9,897 bases of DNA from Bacteroidetes bacterium HGW-Bacteroidetes-12 (lineage in GTDB: Bacteria; Bacteroidota; Bacteroidia; Flavobacteriales_E; Vicingaceae), in the NCBI GenBank assembly GCA_002841035.1, contig PHDR01000072.1, positions 1 to 9,897 on the forward strand, in the 5' to 3' direction. Below the pieces are notes generated by a model, which ran no database searches, was not told where the DNA came from, and saw only the letters and a program-made list of their open reading frames with translations. The number at the start of each line of letters is the position of its first letter. Within the stretch, counting starts at the first letter, position 1. The position numbers were made by a program, and so were the translations under genes. This document shows positions 1 to 6,413 of the stretch, piece after piece.

Positions 1-705
1 AATGATTTTAGCGTAATGTTTTTTAGAAAATTCTTCAAAAAAATGTTCAATTATTTCTTGGGCATTTTTTGTAATCAGACTATGATTTTTCTTTCTTTTT
101 AATTGAATTAACAAACATTCTTGTAGCGTTCTTGCCCCAACGCCAGCTGGGTCAAGGTGTTGAATGAGCTGAACAATTTTTTCAATATGCTTTTCATCTG
201 TGATGATGTTTTGTGTGAAAGCTAAATCATCAACAATAGCAGAAATTTCTCTTCGTAAATACCCAGCATCATCCAAACTTCCTATAATATGAAGTGCAAT
301 TTCATGGTCATCATCATCCAAATTAAACAACACAATTTGAGATTCTAACATTTCCTGAAAGGTTGCTCCAACGCTCAAAGGAATATGTTTTTCTTCATCA
401 TCTTTACTATGATTGTTGGCTGTTAGCTTATAAGAAGGCGTATCGGAATCATCGATATAATCGTCAAAATTAAATTCTTTTTCTGCTTCACTTCTATTAT
501 CATCATCATATTCATCAGACAAGTCATTTTCAGAATCATCATCCTCATTTTCTTTGCCTTCGTCCAAAGCAGGATTACTTTCCATTTCTTCTTTTATTCG
601 TTGCTCTAGGGCAACAGTAGGCAATTGCAACAATTTCATCAACTGAATTTGTTGTGGAGATAACTTTTGTTGAAGTTTAAAGCTTAATGTTTGTTTTAAT
701 GCCAT
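1..705 (-). CDS. rpoN: RNA polymerase sigma-54 factor, N-terminal half (partial)
   Basis: Sigma-54 directs RNA polymerase core to -24/-12 promoters, whose opening needs an AAA+ enhancer-binding ATPase. The reading frame runs without a stop from the ATG at 705 to the window edge, giving 235 residues; family members are usually near 480, so about half is missing. Residues 8-46 form the glutamine- and leucine-rich activator-interacting Region I (SFKLQQKLSPQQIQLMKLLQ, then ESNPAL). A linker at about 48-105, very rich in Asp and Glu, matches the acidic Region II. The core-binding domain follows, with GSLDDAGYL near residue 145 and the diagnostic LDPAGVGARTLQECLLIQL at 184-202. The start is well fixed because Region I begins immediately after it. 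It lies 109 bp downstream of the bacilliredoxin gene on the same strand, so co-transcription is possible. I see no convincing promoter of its own in that gap. The assignment is firm. Confidence 0.96.
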   Translation of the reverse strand, partial: MALKQTLSFKLQQKLSPQQIQLMKLLQLPTVALEQRIKEEMESNPALDEGKENEDDDSENDLSDEYDDDNRSEAEKEFNFDDYIDDSDTPSYKLTANNHSKDDEEKHIPLSVGATFQEMLESQIVLFNLDDDDHEIALHIIGSLDDAGYLRREISAIVDDLAFTQNIITDEKHIEKIVQLIQHLDPAGVGARTLQECLLIQLKRKKNHSLITKNAQEIIEHFFEEFSKKHYAKII

Positions 706-756
706 GGGTAAAGTTCAAGGTTTATAAAGTTGGAAGGCAGAAGTTGGAGGAAGTTT

Positions 757-799
757 GCTAACACCTAACCACTAACTACTAACACCAAACTACTAACAG
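757..799. repeat. degenerate CTAAC/CTACTAAC short-period repeat
   Basis: The gap between the bacilliredoxin and rpoN genes holds about six imperfect copies of an (A)CTAAC word spaced 6 to 12 bases apart. It reads as GTTAGT-type words on the coding strand. Next to it, AAGTTGGA occurs twice (727-734 and 741-748). The composition differs from the AT-rich spacers elsewhere. No open reading frame or stable hairpin is evident. It may be a slippage-derived low-complexity tract in the leader of rpoN; any function is unknown. Confidence 0.5.
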
Positions 800-814
800 T
801 TAAATACTTATTCA

Positions 815-1225
815 TTAACAAAACTCATTAAAAGCAGCTGCTAAGTTTTCTGCAATCATTTCTGCTGGTCTTCCTTCAATGTGGTGTCTTTCAACAAAAT
901 GAACTAATTTACCATTTTGAAACAATGCCATGGAAGGAGAAGAAGGAGGATAAGGCAGCATATATTTTCTTGCCTGAGCAACAGCTTCTGGATCCACACC
1001 TGCAAAAACAGTAGTGATTCTGTTAGGACGCTTATCGTTGGTAATAGCTATTCTTGCTGCCGGACGAGCATTTGCTGCAGCACAACCACAAACGGAGTTA
1101 ATAATAACTAAGGTTGTTCCTTCGGCAGTAATTGCTTTATCAACCGCATCAGGAGTTGTTAATTCTTCAAAACCTACATCCGTAAGTTCTTTTTTCATTG
1201 GAGCTACTAATTCTGGTGGATACAT
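815..1225 (-). CDS. BrxA/BrxB-family bacilliredoxin
   Basis: This 136-residue protein belongs to the YphP/YqiW (BrxA/BrxB, formerly DUF1094) thioredoxin-fold family. In Firmicutes these proteins remove bacillithiol from S-bacillithiolated proteins. The family hallmarks are all present: the MYPPELVAPMK N-terminus, the CGC redox motif at residues 46-48 in NSVCGCAAANARP, AGVDPEAVAQAR at 75-86, the PPSSPS loop at 93-98, and ERHHIEGR at 112-119. The last residue is a cysteine (136), a feature shared with Bacteroidota relatives. It is cytosolic, with no signal peptide. The start is supported because the family begins at this MYPP sequence. A likely promoter lies about 35 bp upstream, and rpoN follows 109 bp downstream. 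Whether the host makes bacillithiol cannot be told from this window, so the exact substrate is inference. Confidence 0.95.
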   Translation of the reverse strand: MYPPELVAPMKKELTDVGFEELTTPDAVDKAITAEGTTLVIINSVCGCAAANARPAARIAITNDKRPNRITTVFAGVDPEAVAQARKYMLPYPPSSPSMALFQNGKLVHFVERHHIEGRPAEMIAENLAAAFNEFC

Positions 1226-1259
1226 ATCGTTTAATTTTAAAATGAATATTATTTTTGAA

Positions 1260-1267
1260 CAAAATTA
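1260..1267 (-). promoter_or_regulatory. putative -7 element of the bacilliredoxin promoter
   Basis: On the minus strand this reads TAATTTTG, an exact match to the Bacteroidota -7 consensus TAnnTTTG. It would start transcription roughly 25-30 nt before the bacilliredoxin ATG at 1225. No clear TTTG -33 element sits at the usual 19-21 bp spacing upstream, so the call rests on the -7 box and its position alone. Confidence 0.42.
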
Positions 1268-1394
1268 CACAAAATCAATTTAGAATCACACCATGATAAT
1301 AACACGATTTTGTCAAGAAAAACATATTAAATTAACAAAAGCACTTTGTTTTCGAAGTAAAAATTAATGTGTGATTTCATTTAGGCGGACAGTA

Positions 1395-1426
1395 TTTTTA
1401 TTAAACAGAATCCTGTTTAATAAAAA
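1395..1426. terminator. perfect 14-bp inverted repeat, terminator-like hairpin
   Basis: The arms 1395-1408 (TTTTTATTAAACAG) and 1413-1426 (CTGTTTAATAAAAA) are perfect reverse complements separated by a 4-nt AATC loop. The stem has only three G/C pairs, all next to the loop, and it has A/T runs at the base on both sides. It lies directly downstream of the tRNA-Leu terminator in the tRNA's direction and shares its A/T run. It could be a second terminator for the tRNA transcript, or a block on readthrough into the bacilliredoxin promoter region. No plus-strand gene ends here. The hairpin is certain as a sequence; its role is inferred. Confidence 0.55.
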
Positions 1427-1465
1427 AAGCGACTCTAAGAATTTATTTCTTCATGAGTCGCTTTT
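1425..1465 (-). terminator. intrinsic terminator of tRNA-Leu
   Basis: The 11-nt arms AAAAGCGACTC (1425-1435) and GAGTCGCTTTT (1455-1465) pair perfectly around a 19-nt loop. The loop contains a further short AAGAA/TTCTT pairing. Read on the minus strand, the hairpin begins 5 nt after the tRNA 3' end, and the second arm runs into seven T's. This is the usual form of a Rho-independent terminator. Confidence 0.85.
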
Positions 1466-1469
1466 AAAG

Positions 1470-1549
1470 TACCCGGAGTGGGAATCGAACCCACACTCGT
1501 TAGAACACGAGTTTGAGTCGTGCGCGTCTACCAATTCCGCCATCCGGGC
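1470..1549 (-). tRNA. tRNA-Leu (anticodon CAA)
   Basis: The 80-nt minus-strand sequence folds as a cloverleaf. The acceptor arm is GCCCGGA with TCCGGGT (one G-U pair at the end) and discriminator A. The D arm contains AATTGGTAGA. The anticodon stem CACGA/TCGTG encloses the loop CTCAAAC, and the T arm is GTGGG-TTCGATT-CCCAC. The anticodon CAA (1513-1515) reads the UUG leucine codon. The variable region is about 11 nt, short for a class II tRNA but still longer than in class I. The 3' CCA is not encoded, as is common in this phylum. A terminator hairpin follows at once. An alternative 6-bp pairing between 1495-1500 and 1507-1512 competes with the anticodon stem. Confidence 0.95.
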
Positions 1550-1566
1550 TAAAATTTTTCAGAGTG

Positions 1567-1597
1567 CGAAAATATTCATTTCTTTTGATAGTAGAAA
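1567..1597 (-). promoter_or_regulatory. weak candidate promoter of tRNA-Leu
   Basis: On the minus strand TTTC (1594-1597) is followed after 19 bp by TATTTTCG (1567-1574). Each box differs by one base from the Bacteroidota consensus pair TTTG / TAnnTTTG, with correct spacing. It lies 18 bp upstream of the tRNA 5' end. The position is right, but two consensus mismatches in very AT-rich DNA make it tentative. Confidence 0.35.
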
Positions 1598-1635
1598 GAA
1601 AAACAAAAAAAATATTATAGATAGTTAATAAATAG

Positions 1636-1666
1636 TTGGTAGAAATATAATATTTTAATACATTTG
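1636..1666 (+). promoter_or_regulatory. Bacteroidota-type promoter of the prs-rplY-pth operon
   Basis: TACATTTG at 1659-1666 is an exact TAnnTTTG -7 box. TTG at 1636-1638 lies 20 bp upstream, where the TTTG -33 box is expected. Transcription would start about 20 nt before the prs ATG at 1693, giving a short leader without a Shine-Dalgarno sequence, as is normal in this phylum. Confidence 0.75.
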
Positions 1667-1692
1667 CAGCCCTTTAAAAAAATGACAATTTT

Positions 1693-2628
1693 ATGTACCA
1701 GTCAAAAGTGAAATTATTTGCCGGACGTGCATCTATGGAATTAGCTAATAAAATAGCTGCTTCTTATGGTATTCCTTTGGGAAATGTCATCATTAATACC
1801 TTTAGTGATGGTGAATTTCAACCTTCTTTTGAAGAATCTGTTAGAGGTGCGGATGTATTTATTATTCAATCTACATTTCCACCTTCAGATAACCTGATGG
1901 AATTGTTATTGATGGTTGATGCAGCTAAAAGAGCCTCTGCCAGACGAATAGTTGCAATTATGCCTTATTTTGGTTTAGCACGTCAAGATAGAAAAGACAA
2001 GCCACGTGTTCCAATAGGGGCAAAATTAGTCGCTAATATGTTAGCTACCGCTGGAGTTACTAGAATAATGACTATGGACTTGCATGCCGATCAAATTCAA
2101 GGATTTTTCGAAGTTCCTGTTGATCATCTTTTTGCATCAACTATTTTTATTCCTTATATAAAAAGTTTAAATTTAGAAAACTTAACAATGGCTTCTCCAG
2201 ATATGGGAGGAACAAAAAGAGCCAATGCCTATGCTAAATTCTTACATGCTGAAGTTGCTGTTTGTTACAAACAACGAAAAAAAGCCAATGTAATAGAAGA
2301 TATGTTTTTAATTGGAGATGTGGAAGGAAGAGATGTTATTATTATAGATGACATGGTGGATACAGCAGGAACATTAGTGAAAGCAGCGGAAATAATGAAA
2401 GAAAAAGGAGCGTTGAGCGTTAGAGCAATAGCAACTCATGCCATTCTTTCTGGTGATGCCTATAACAGAATTGAAAACTCACAATTAACGGAACTTATCG
2501 TAACAGATTCAATTCCATTAACACACCAAAGCAATAAAATTAAAGTAATTTCTGTTGCAGATTTATTTTCAAACATCATAAAAAAAGTATTTAATCACGA
2601 ATCGATTAGTGAATCATTTATTTACTAA
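1693..2628 (+). CDS. prs: ribose-phosphate pyrophosphokinase (PRPP synthetase)
   Basis: This cytosolic enzyme transfers the pyrophosphate group of ATP to ribose 5-phosphate. The product, PRPP, feeds purine, pyrimidine, NAD, histidine and tryptophan synthesis. The 311-residue length is normal for class I enzymes. Visible motifs are FSDGE at 37-41, the ATP-binding region RQDRKDKPRVPIGAK at 97-111, the catalytic histidine in DLHADQ (H131), SPDMGGTKRA at 168-177, the basic catalytic loop YKQRKKANV at 192-200, and the PRPP-binding loop IIIDDMVDTAGT at 216-227. The start follows an exact Bacteroidota promoter by about 20 nt. A nearer upstream ATG at 1682 is out of frame. It is the first gene of the cluster, with rplY 17 nt downstream. 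The same prs-ctc-pth order is known from Bacillus, which supports a conserved housekeeping operon. Confidence 0.98.
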   Translation: MYQSKVKLFAGRASMELANKIAASYGIPLGNVIINTFSDGEFQPSFEESVRGADVFIIQSTFPPSDNLMELLLMVDAAKRASARRIVAIMPYFGLARQDRKDKPRVPIGAKLVANMLATAGVTRIMTMDLHADQIQGFFEVPVDHLFASTIFIPYIKSLNLENLTMASPDMGGTKRANAYAKFLHAEVAVCYKQRKKANVIEDMFLIGDVEGRDVIIIDDMVDTAGTLVKAAEIMKEKGALSVRAIATHAILSGDAYNRIENSQLTELIVTDSIPLTHQSNKIKVISVADLFSNIIKKVFNHESISESFIY

Positions 2629-2645
2629 TTAAAAACCCAATAATA

Positions 2646-3287
2646 ATGAAAACGATAGCATTAAACGCAATTAAAAGAACTGAAGTTGGATCTGTTAACG
2701 CCAACCAAATAAGAAAAAGTGGTAATATTCCATGTAATCTTTATGGAGTTAATGGAAACACAAATTTTCACGTAAACGAAATAATTTTCAATAAAATTAT
2801 TAATTCTCCAGAAGTATATTTTATTGATTTAGATATCGAAGGAAAAAAACACAAAGCAATTATTAAAGAAGTACAATTTCATCCTGTAACGGATAAAACA
2901 CTTCATATCGACTTCTTAGAAGTTGCCGAAGATAAACCTATTAATGTTGTATTGCCTATTAAAATAACAGGTGTTTCTAAAGGAATTTTGGCTGGTGGCA
3001 AATTAAGAATTGTTACAAGAAGGTTAAAAGTTAGAGCCTTAGCGAAAGATTTACCTGAATTTATTGCTATTGATATAACCAAATTAAAAATAGGGCAAGC
3101 TATTAAAGTCGGAGAATTATCTATTACTGGATTAACTTTCTTAGATGCTTCAAATGCAGTTATTGCAGCAATAAAAATGAGTAGAGTTGCAACTATTGTT
3201 GATGAAGAAGAAGAAACAGAGGAAGGAGCTACAGAAGCAACCGCTGAAGGAGCAACTGCTGAAGCAGAAGCAACTTCTGCTGAATAA
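2646..3287 (+). CDS. rplY: 50S ribosomal protein bL25 (Ctc/TL5 form)
   Basis: bL25 binds 5S rRNA in the central protuberance of the large ribosomal subunit. The 213-residue length marks the long two-domain Ctc/TL5 form rather than the short E. coli L25. Residues 1-93 are the 5S-binding domain, with RKSGNIPCNLYG at 23-34 and KEVQFHPVTDKTLHIDFLEV at 74-93. The TL5 C-terminal beta domain follows, including VVLPIKITGVSKG at 101-113. After residue about 185 the chain ends in a low-complexity Glu/Ala/Thr tail with a repetitive coding sequence; such acidic tails are frequent in Bacteroidota L25. There is no promoter in the 17-nt gap after prs, and pth starts 14 nt downstream, so the gene is presumably co-transcribed with both. 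Confidence 0.96.
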   Translation: MKTIALNAIKRTEVGSVNANQIRKSGNIPCNLYGVNGNTNFHVNEIIFNKIINSPEVYFIDLDIEGKKHKAIIKEVQFHPVTDKTLHIDFLEVAEDKPINVVLPIKITGVSKGILAGGKLRIVTRRLKVRALAKDLPEFIAIDITKLKIGQAIKVGELSITGLTFLDASNAVIAAIKMSRVATIVDEEEETEEGATEATAEGATAEAEATSAE

Positions 3288-3301
3288 TAAAAGTTATTCT
3301 C

Positions 3302-3865
3302 ATGAAGTATTTAATTGTAGGTTTGGGCAACATTGGCTCTGAATACGAAAATACAAGACATAATATAGGCTTTAAAATAGTGGATGCTTTAGCTAAAGCA
3401 TCCACTATTTTTTTTGAGCCTAATAAACTTGGTGATACAGCAACTTTAAAATATAAAGGAAGAATATTCATCTTATTAAAACCATCCACTTTCATGAATT
3501 TAAGTGGAAAAGCTGTTAATTATTACCTCCAACAGGAAAAAATAAAACAAGAAAATTTATTAATTATTACTGATGACATTGCCCTACCTTTTGGCACACT
3601 CCGGTTAAAAGGAAAGGGTAGTGATGGCGGACATAATGGACTCAAAAACATTATTCAAATTTTAGGAAATGACAACTTTTCCAGGTTGCGTTTTGGCGTA
3701 GGTAGTGATTTTGTTAAAGGAAAACAAATTAATCATGTGTTAGGAGAGTTCGCTCCCGAAGAACAAAACCTACTGGGCGAAAGATTAGAGAAAACAACAG
3801 AACTTGTTAAATCCTTTGCCACGATTGGCTTAGAAAGGACTATGAGTGAGTTTAATAATAAATAA
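3302..3865 (+). CDS. pth: peptidyl-tRNA hydrolase (bacterial Pth family)
   Basis: Pth cleaves the ester bond of peptidyl-tRNAs released from stalled ribosomes and so recycles tRNA; it is normally essential. The 187-residue length is typical. Active-site residues are all present: N10 in VGLGNIG, the catalytic base H20 in NTRHNIGF, N66 in PSTFMNLSGKAVN, the aspartate pair D91-D92 in ITDDIALPFG, and N112 in GGHNGLK. The GSDGGHNGLK segment and LRFGVG at 129-134 further fix the family. The ATG at 3302 directly begins the conserved MKYLIVGLGN strand. The gene ends the prs-rplY-pth cluster. Its coding sequence contains a perfect 38-bp palindrome plus eight T's at codons 25-38, which encode part of the first helix. 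The frame is intact through it, so the gene looks functional. Confidence 0.98.
   Translation: MKYLIVGLGNIGSEYENTRHNIGFKIVDALAKASTIFFEPNKLGDTATLKYKGRIFILLKPSTFMNLSGKAVNYYLQQEKIKQENLLIITDDIALPFGTLRLKGKGSDGGHNGLKNIIQILGNDNFSRLRFGVGSDFVKGKQINHVLGEFAPEEQNLLGERLEKTTELVKSFATIGLERTMSEFNNK
3374..3415 (+). terminator. perfect palindrome plus T8 inside pth (terminator- or attenuator-like)
   Basis: Positions 3374-3392 and 3393-3411 are exact reverse complements, so 38 bp form a palindrome centred on AGCT. A run of eight T's (3408-3415) overlaps its end. As RNA it can form a stem of about 17 bp with a 4-nt loop followed by a U tract, the form of an intrinsic terminator on the plus strand. It begins 72 nt after the pth ATG and encodes residues KIVDALAKASTIFF. 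Whether it terminates, attenuates untranslated transcripts, or is only a relic of a template-switch mutation cannot be decided from sequence. Confidence 0.6.
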
Positions 3866-3946
3866 TATCTTACCTGTTTATATACTTAGAATACAACACT
3901 TAATACCAGTTACTCCACATAAGCTATTGTTCAACCCATTAAGAAG

Positions 3947-3968
3947 TTAAGGGTTTACAAACCCCTAA
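3947..3968 (-). terminator. weak candidate terminator hairpin between convergent genes
   Basis: In the 128-bp gap between the converging pth and metalloprotease genes, GGGTTT (3951-3956) and AAACCC (3959-3964) form a compact inverted repeat. On the minus strand a G-U pair and three further A-T pairs extend it to about 10 bp. No clear T run follows on either strand, so it is only a possible terminator for the minus-strand operon. Two CCTAAGT copies (3964-3970, 3979-3985) lie beside it. Nothing better ends pth in this gap. Confidence 0.35.
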
Positions 3969-3993
3969 GTGTTCCTAACCTAAGTACTTTTTC

Positions 3994-6294
3994 CTACTCC
4001 ACCACTACTTTTTGCACCACACTCTCCTTTTCGGAGTTTATTTTAACCAAATAAATGCCTTTGGGTTGTTCCGATAAATTAAAACTCATTTGGTGGTTTT
4101 GAATGAGTTTAGTAAAAATAACCTGCCCCATTAAATTGATGATTTCTATGTTGCCACCAACAAATTGATTTAACTGAGTAACAACAATATTATCACGAGT
4201 TGGGTTGGGGAAAAGTATAGGTTTAAAAGAAACACTATTATTATTAGCAGAATCTTTTTCGGTTATATTATCAGTATTTGAAACTCTATAATTTGCGGCA
4301 TTAGAACATTCAAACGTGTAAGCTTTAAATGTAGCGTTTCTTTCTACTTTAAACCCTGCTCCTAAAAATATTTGCTCTCCTGCTTTAAAAACTGTACTGG
4401 AGTTTTCTTTGACAATAACTGGAACACCGCAGGCAGCAGTGAGTGATTCATCAGACCATATTGAACCATATGCAATTTCAAAATTTATATGATTACTATT
4501 ATCATAAACCCCACTTATTCCATCATTTCCACAAGCATATATAGCTCCGTTAATAAAAGGAATAACACCCACGGCATCCCATGCCGCAGCAACTGTTTCT
4601 GCTTCTATAGAACAAGTTCCATATAAATCTTTTGCAGCTTGTAGGGTTGCTTGTCTTGCACCTTTAAAATCAACTAAAGCTGTGAAGTAAACAGTTGAGG
4701 CTAAATAGATAATATCAGCTCCTTTTTCTATACCTATGGGTTGTATGTTATAGCTATCTCCATTATCATTAGTGCCACTACTACCTTCAGATAACAAATA
4801 AAACCAGTAATTCATTACTCCACCTCGTGCATGAGGAATTTGTGTATTCCATGTAGCAGGGGGGTGCAAGTAGGTGTCAGAATGAAAAAAAGGAGGATCT
4901 TTTGGTGATTTCATAGAACGTATTCCGTTTGGTTCTGAACCTGAATTAGTTCTAAATTCCTCTCCAAGTAACCACTTATCTTTATCTACATCATTGGGAG
5001 CATCATTTAAACCATTGCTTACCACCCAGTTTTCAATAATGACTGCCCATATATCGCTTAAACTCTCACTTATAGCTCCTATTTCATTTGTATTAGGAGT
5101 AGGATTATTAGGTGGAGATATGCCAAAAGCACTTATGGCAACTCCATGAGCAAACTCATGTGCCACAATATCTAAACCCACCCATGGTTCATCAGGATTG
5201 GAATCCATGTATTTTATTCCATCTCCAAAAATAACAGATGAATAATTAAGGTTTAGAAAACCCTTAGGAAGCCATTGTGCAAATTTACCACTTGAATTAC
5301 CTAAAGGATAAAATCCATTTACATGAACATAAGCGGATATTTTTCCATTATTATTATCATAACTATTTCTGTTGTGTACTTGTAAAAAATAGTCGTAAAT
5401 TTTTTGTAGACCCCAAAGTACATCCAAAGCAGCATTATCTTGGTCGGGATTACTGTTGCTCCAAATCCCTCCACACCAATCATTGTCAACATCTTCAAAA
5501 GGAATTCCTGAAACAATTTCGGAAGTAAATGGATCAATCTGAACTAATTGAATATTTCCATCCTGATTATTATATACAACAATTCCATCTCCTCTTGAAT
5601 TATCCTCTAAAATATAATTAGTGCCATTAAATTCGGTAGCTATTTGTACTGTACCAGAGTACCTTGTACAAGCATCATTGGCAGCATCAAAAGCAGAAGA
5701 GAATGCAACTATAACTTCGTCATTAATTGCATCAACATGCACTATTTGTCCATTAATATTAAATTTATAAGCCAAATGATAGATATTTTCTGTAGTATTA
5801 AAGTTTTTAGAAATAATCATTCCTTCTTTTACATAAAATTCAGAACTCGCACTGTCTAAAAAAAATTGTGCAGTAGTTAGTGCTTCTTCTTCGTTTACAG
5901 TTGGGACTATAGAAAGGGTATCTATTGGAGCAAACTCACCACTTAATGCAATTATTTCGTTTTCGGTGGAATAATGTACGGAATAGACAGCAAATTCTAC
6001 TTTTATTCCTTGGTAATATTGCTGGTATTTTTCATGTTTGCGACCTAATTTATCTATAATTTCTTGTGTTTTACTAAAGCTAACTGAAGGGTTATTGTTC
6101 GCCAAGTTGGTCAATAACACTTGTTCGGCTTCATTGCTGCCGACAGGGTGCTTTTCATCAAATGTTATAAAAGTAGGAACTCCATTACTTGCGGCAGTAA
6201 CTAGCCCTTTATTCGCTAATTGCCCTTTTGCAGTTGTAAAAAGCAACATACAAAAGCAAAAAATAAGCAGATAGTTGTAATTGGCTTTATTCAT
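3994..6294 (-). CDS. secreted M4 (thermolysin-like) zinc metalloprotease with T9SS sorting domain
   Basis: This 766-residue preproprotein has a signal peptide at 1-24 (hydrophobic core LLIFCFCMLLF, likely cut before Q25). An FTP/PepSY-type propeptide follows to about residue 200 (RKHEKYQQYYQGIKVEFAVY at 85-104). The M4 catalytic domain spans about 210-580. HEFAH at 379-383 gives two zinc ligands and the catalytic glutamate E380. GAISESLSD at 406-414 gives the third ligand, E410. H488 aligns with the catalytic H231 of thermolysin. H383 and E410 are 27 residues apart, against 20 in thermolysin, because of an N/P-rich insertion (SPPNNPTPNTNE). A beta-rich segment, including AGEQIFLGAGFKVERNATF at 638-656, leads to a type A sorting domain at about 692-766 (FPNPTRDNIVV to PKGIYLVKI). 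The protein is therefore expected to cross the outer membrane by T9SS. It starts inside the 3' end of the upstream propeller gene (8-nt overlap). Physiological substrates are unknown. Confidence 0.93.
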   Translation of the reverse strand: MNKANYNYLLIFCFCMLLFTTAKGQLANKGLVTAASNGVPTFITFDEKHPVGSNEAEQVLLTNLANNNPSVSFSKTQEIIDKLGRKHEKYQQYYQGIKVEFAVYSVHYSTENEIIALSGEFAPIDTLSIVPTVNEEEALTTAQFFLDSASSEFYVKEGMIISKNFNTTENIYHLAYKFNINGQIVHVDAINDEVIVAFSSAFDAANDACTRYSGTVQIATEFNGTNYILEDNSRGDGIVVYNNQDGNIQLVQIDPFTSEIVSGIPFEDVDNDWCGGIWSNSNPDQDNAALDVLWGLQKIYDYFLQVHNRNSYDNNNGKISAYVHVNGFYPLGNSSGKFAQWLPKGFLNLNYSSVIFGDGIKYMDSNPDEPWVGLDIVAHEFAHGVAISAFGISPPNNPTPNTNEIGAISESLSDIWAVIIENWVVSNGLNDAPNDVDKDKWLLGEEFRTNSGSEPNGIRSMKSPKDPPFFHSDTYLHPPATWNTQIPHARGGVMNYWFYLLSEGSSGTNDNGDSYNIQPIGIEKGADIIYLASTVYFTALVDFKGARQATLQAAKDLYGTCSIEAETVAAAWDAVGVIPFINGAIYACGNDGISGVYDNSNHINFEIAYGSIWSDESLTAACGVPVIVKENSSTVFKAGEQIFLGAGFKVERNATFKAYTFECSNAANYRVSNTDNITEKDSANNNSVSFKPILFPNPTRDNIVVTQLNQFVGGNIEIINLMGQVIFTKLIQNHQMSFNLSEQPKGIYLVKINSEKESVVQKVVVE

Positions 6295-6413
6295 ACACTA
6301 TTTTTTTTGTAACACTATTCGTATTGGTTTTTAGTTGCACTAAATAAATTCCTTTTGGAAAGGGAGTTAAATCAACCGTTATGTTTTTTGATGTTACTTT
6401 TTTACTATAAACA
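6225..6413 (-). repeat. junction repeat, copy A (sorting-domain end plus signal peptide)
   Basis: This stretch matches 7774-7962 at a constant offset of 1549 bp. My hand alignment gives about nine mismatches in 189 bp, with only one in the first 96. On the coding strand it holds the last roughly 40 codons of the sorting domain of the 518-residue propeller gene, the overlapping ATG, and the signal peptide of the metalloprotease. Homology on the protease side stops just after the signal peptide, at 6225, which marks the breakpoint. Confidence 0.85.

Noticed and set aside
757..799. Short regular repeats considered as a CRISPR array
   Set aside because: The units are about 5-12 bp, degenerate, and lack spacer-sized intervals or nearby cas genes.
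1014..1283. 89-codon plus-strand open frame with a hydrophobic start opposite the bacilliredoxin gene
   Set aside because: It is fully antisense to a well-conserved gene and extends into that gene's promoter; it is an antisense shadow.
1371..1628. 85-codon plus-strand open frame across the tRNA-Leu gene
   Set aside because: It is antisense to the tRNA and its terminator. The coding potential comes from structured RNA sequence, and I recognise no protein.
3229..3495. 88-codon minus-strand open frame opposite the end of rplY and the start of pth
   Set aside because: It lies antisense to two clear housekeeping genes. Its pth-like peptide (KIVDALAKAST) arises only because the palindrome reads the same on both strands, and its C-terminus is low-complexity leucine and glutamine from the Ala/Glu tail of L25.
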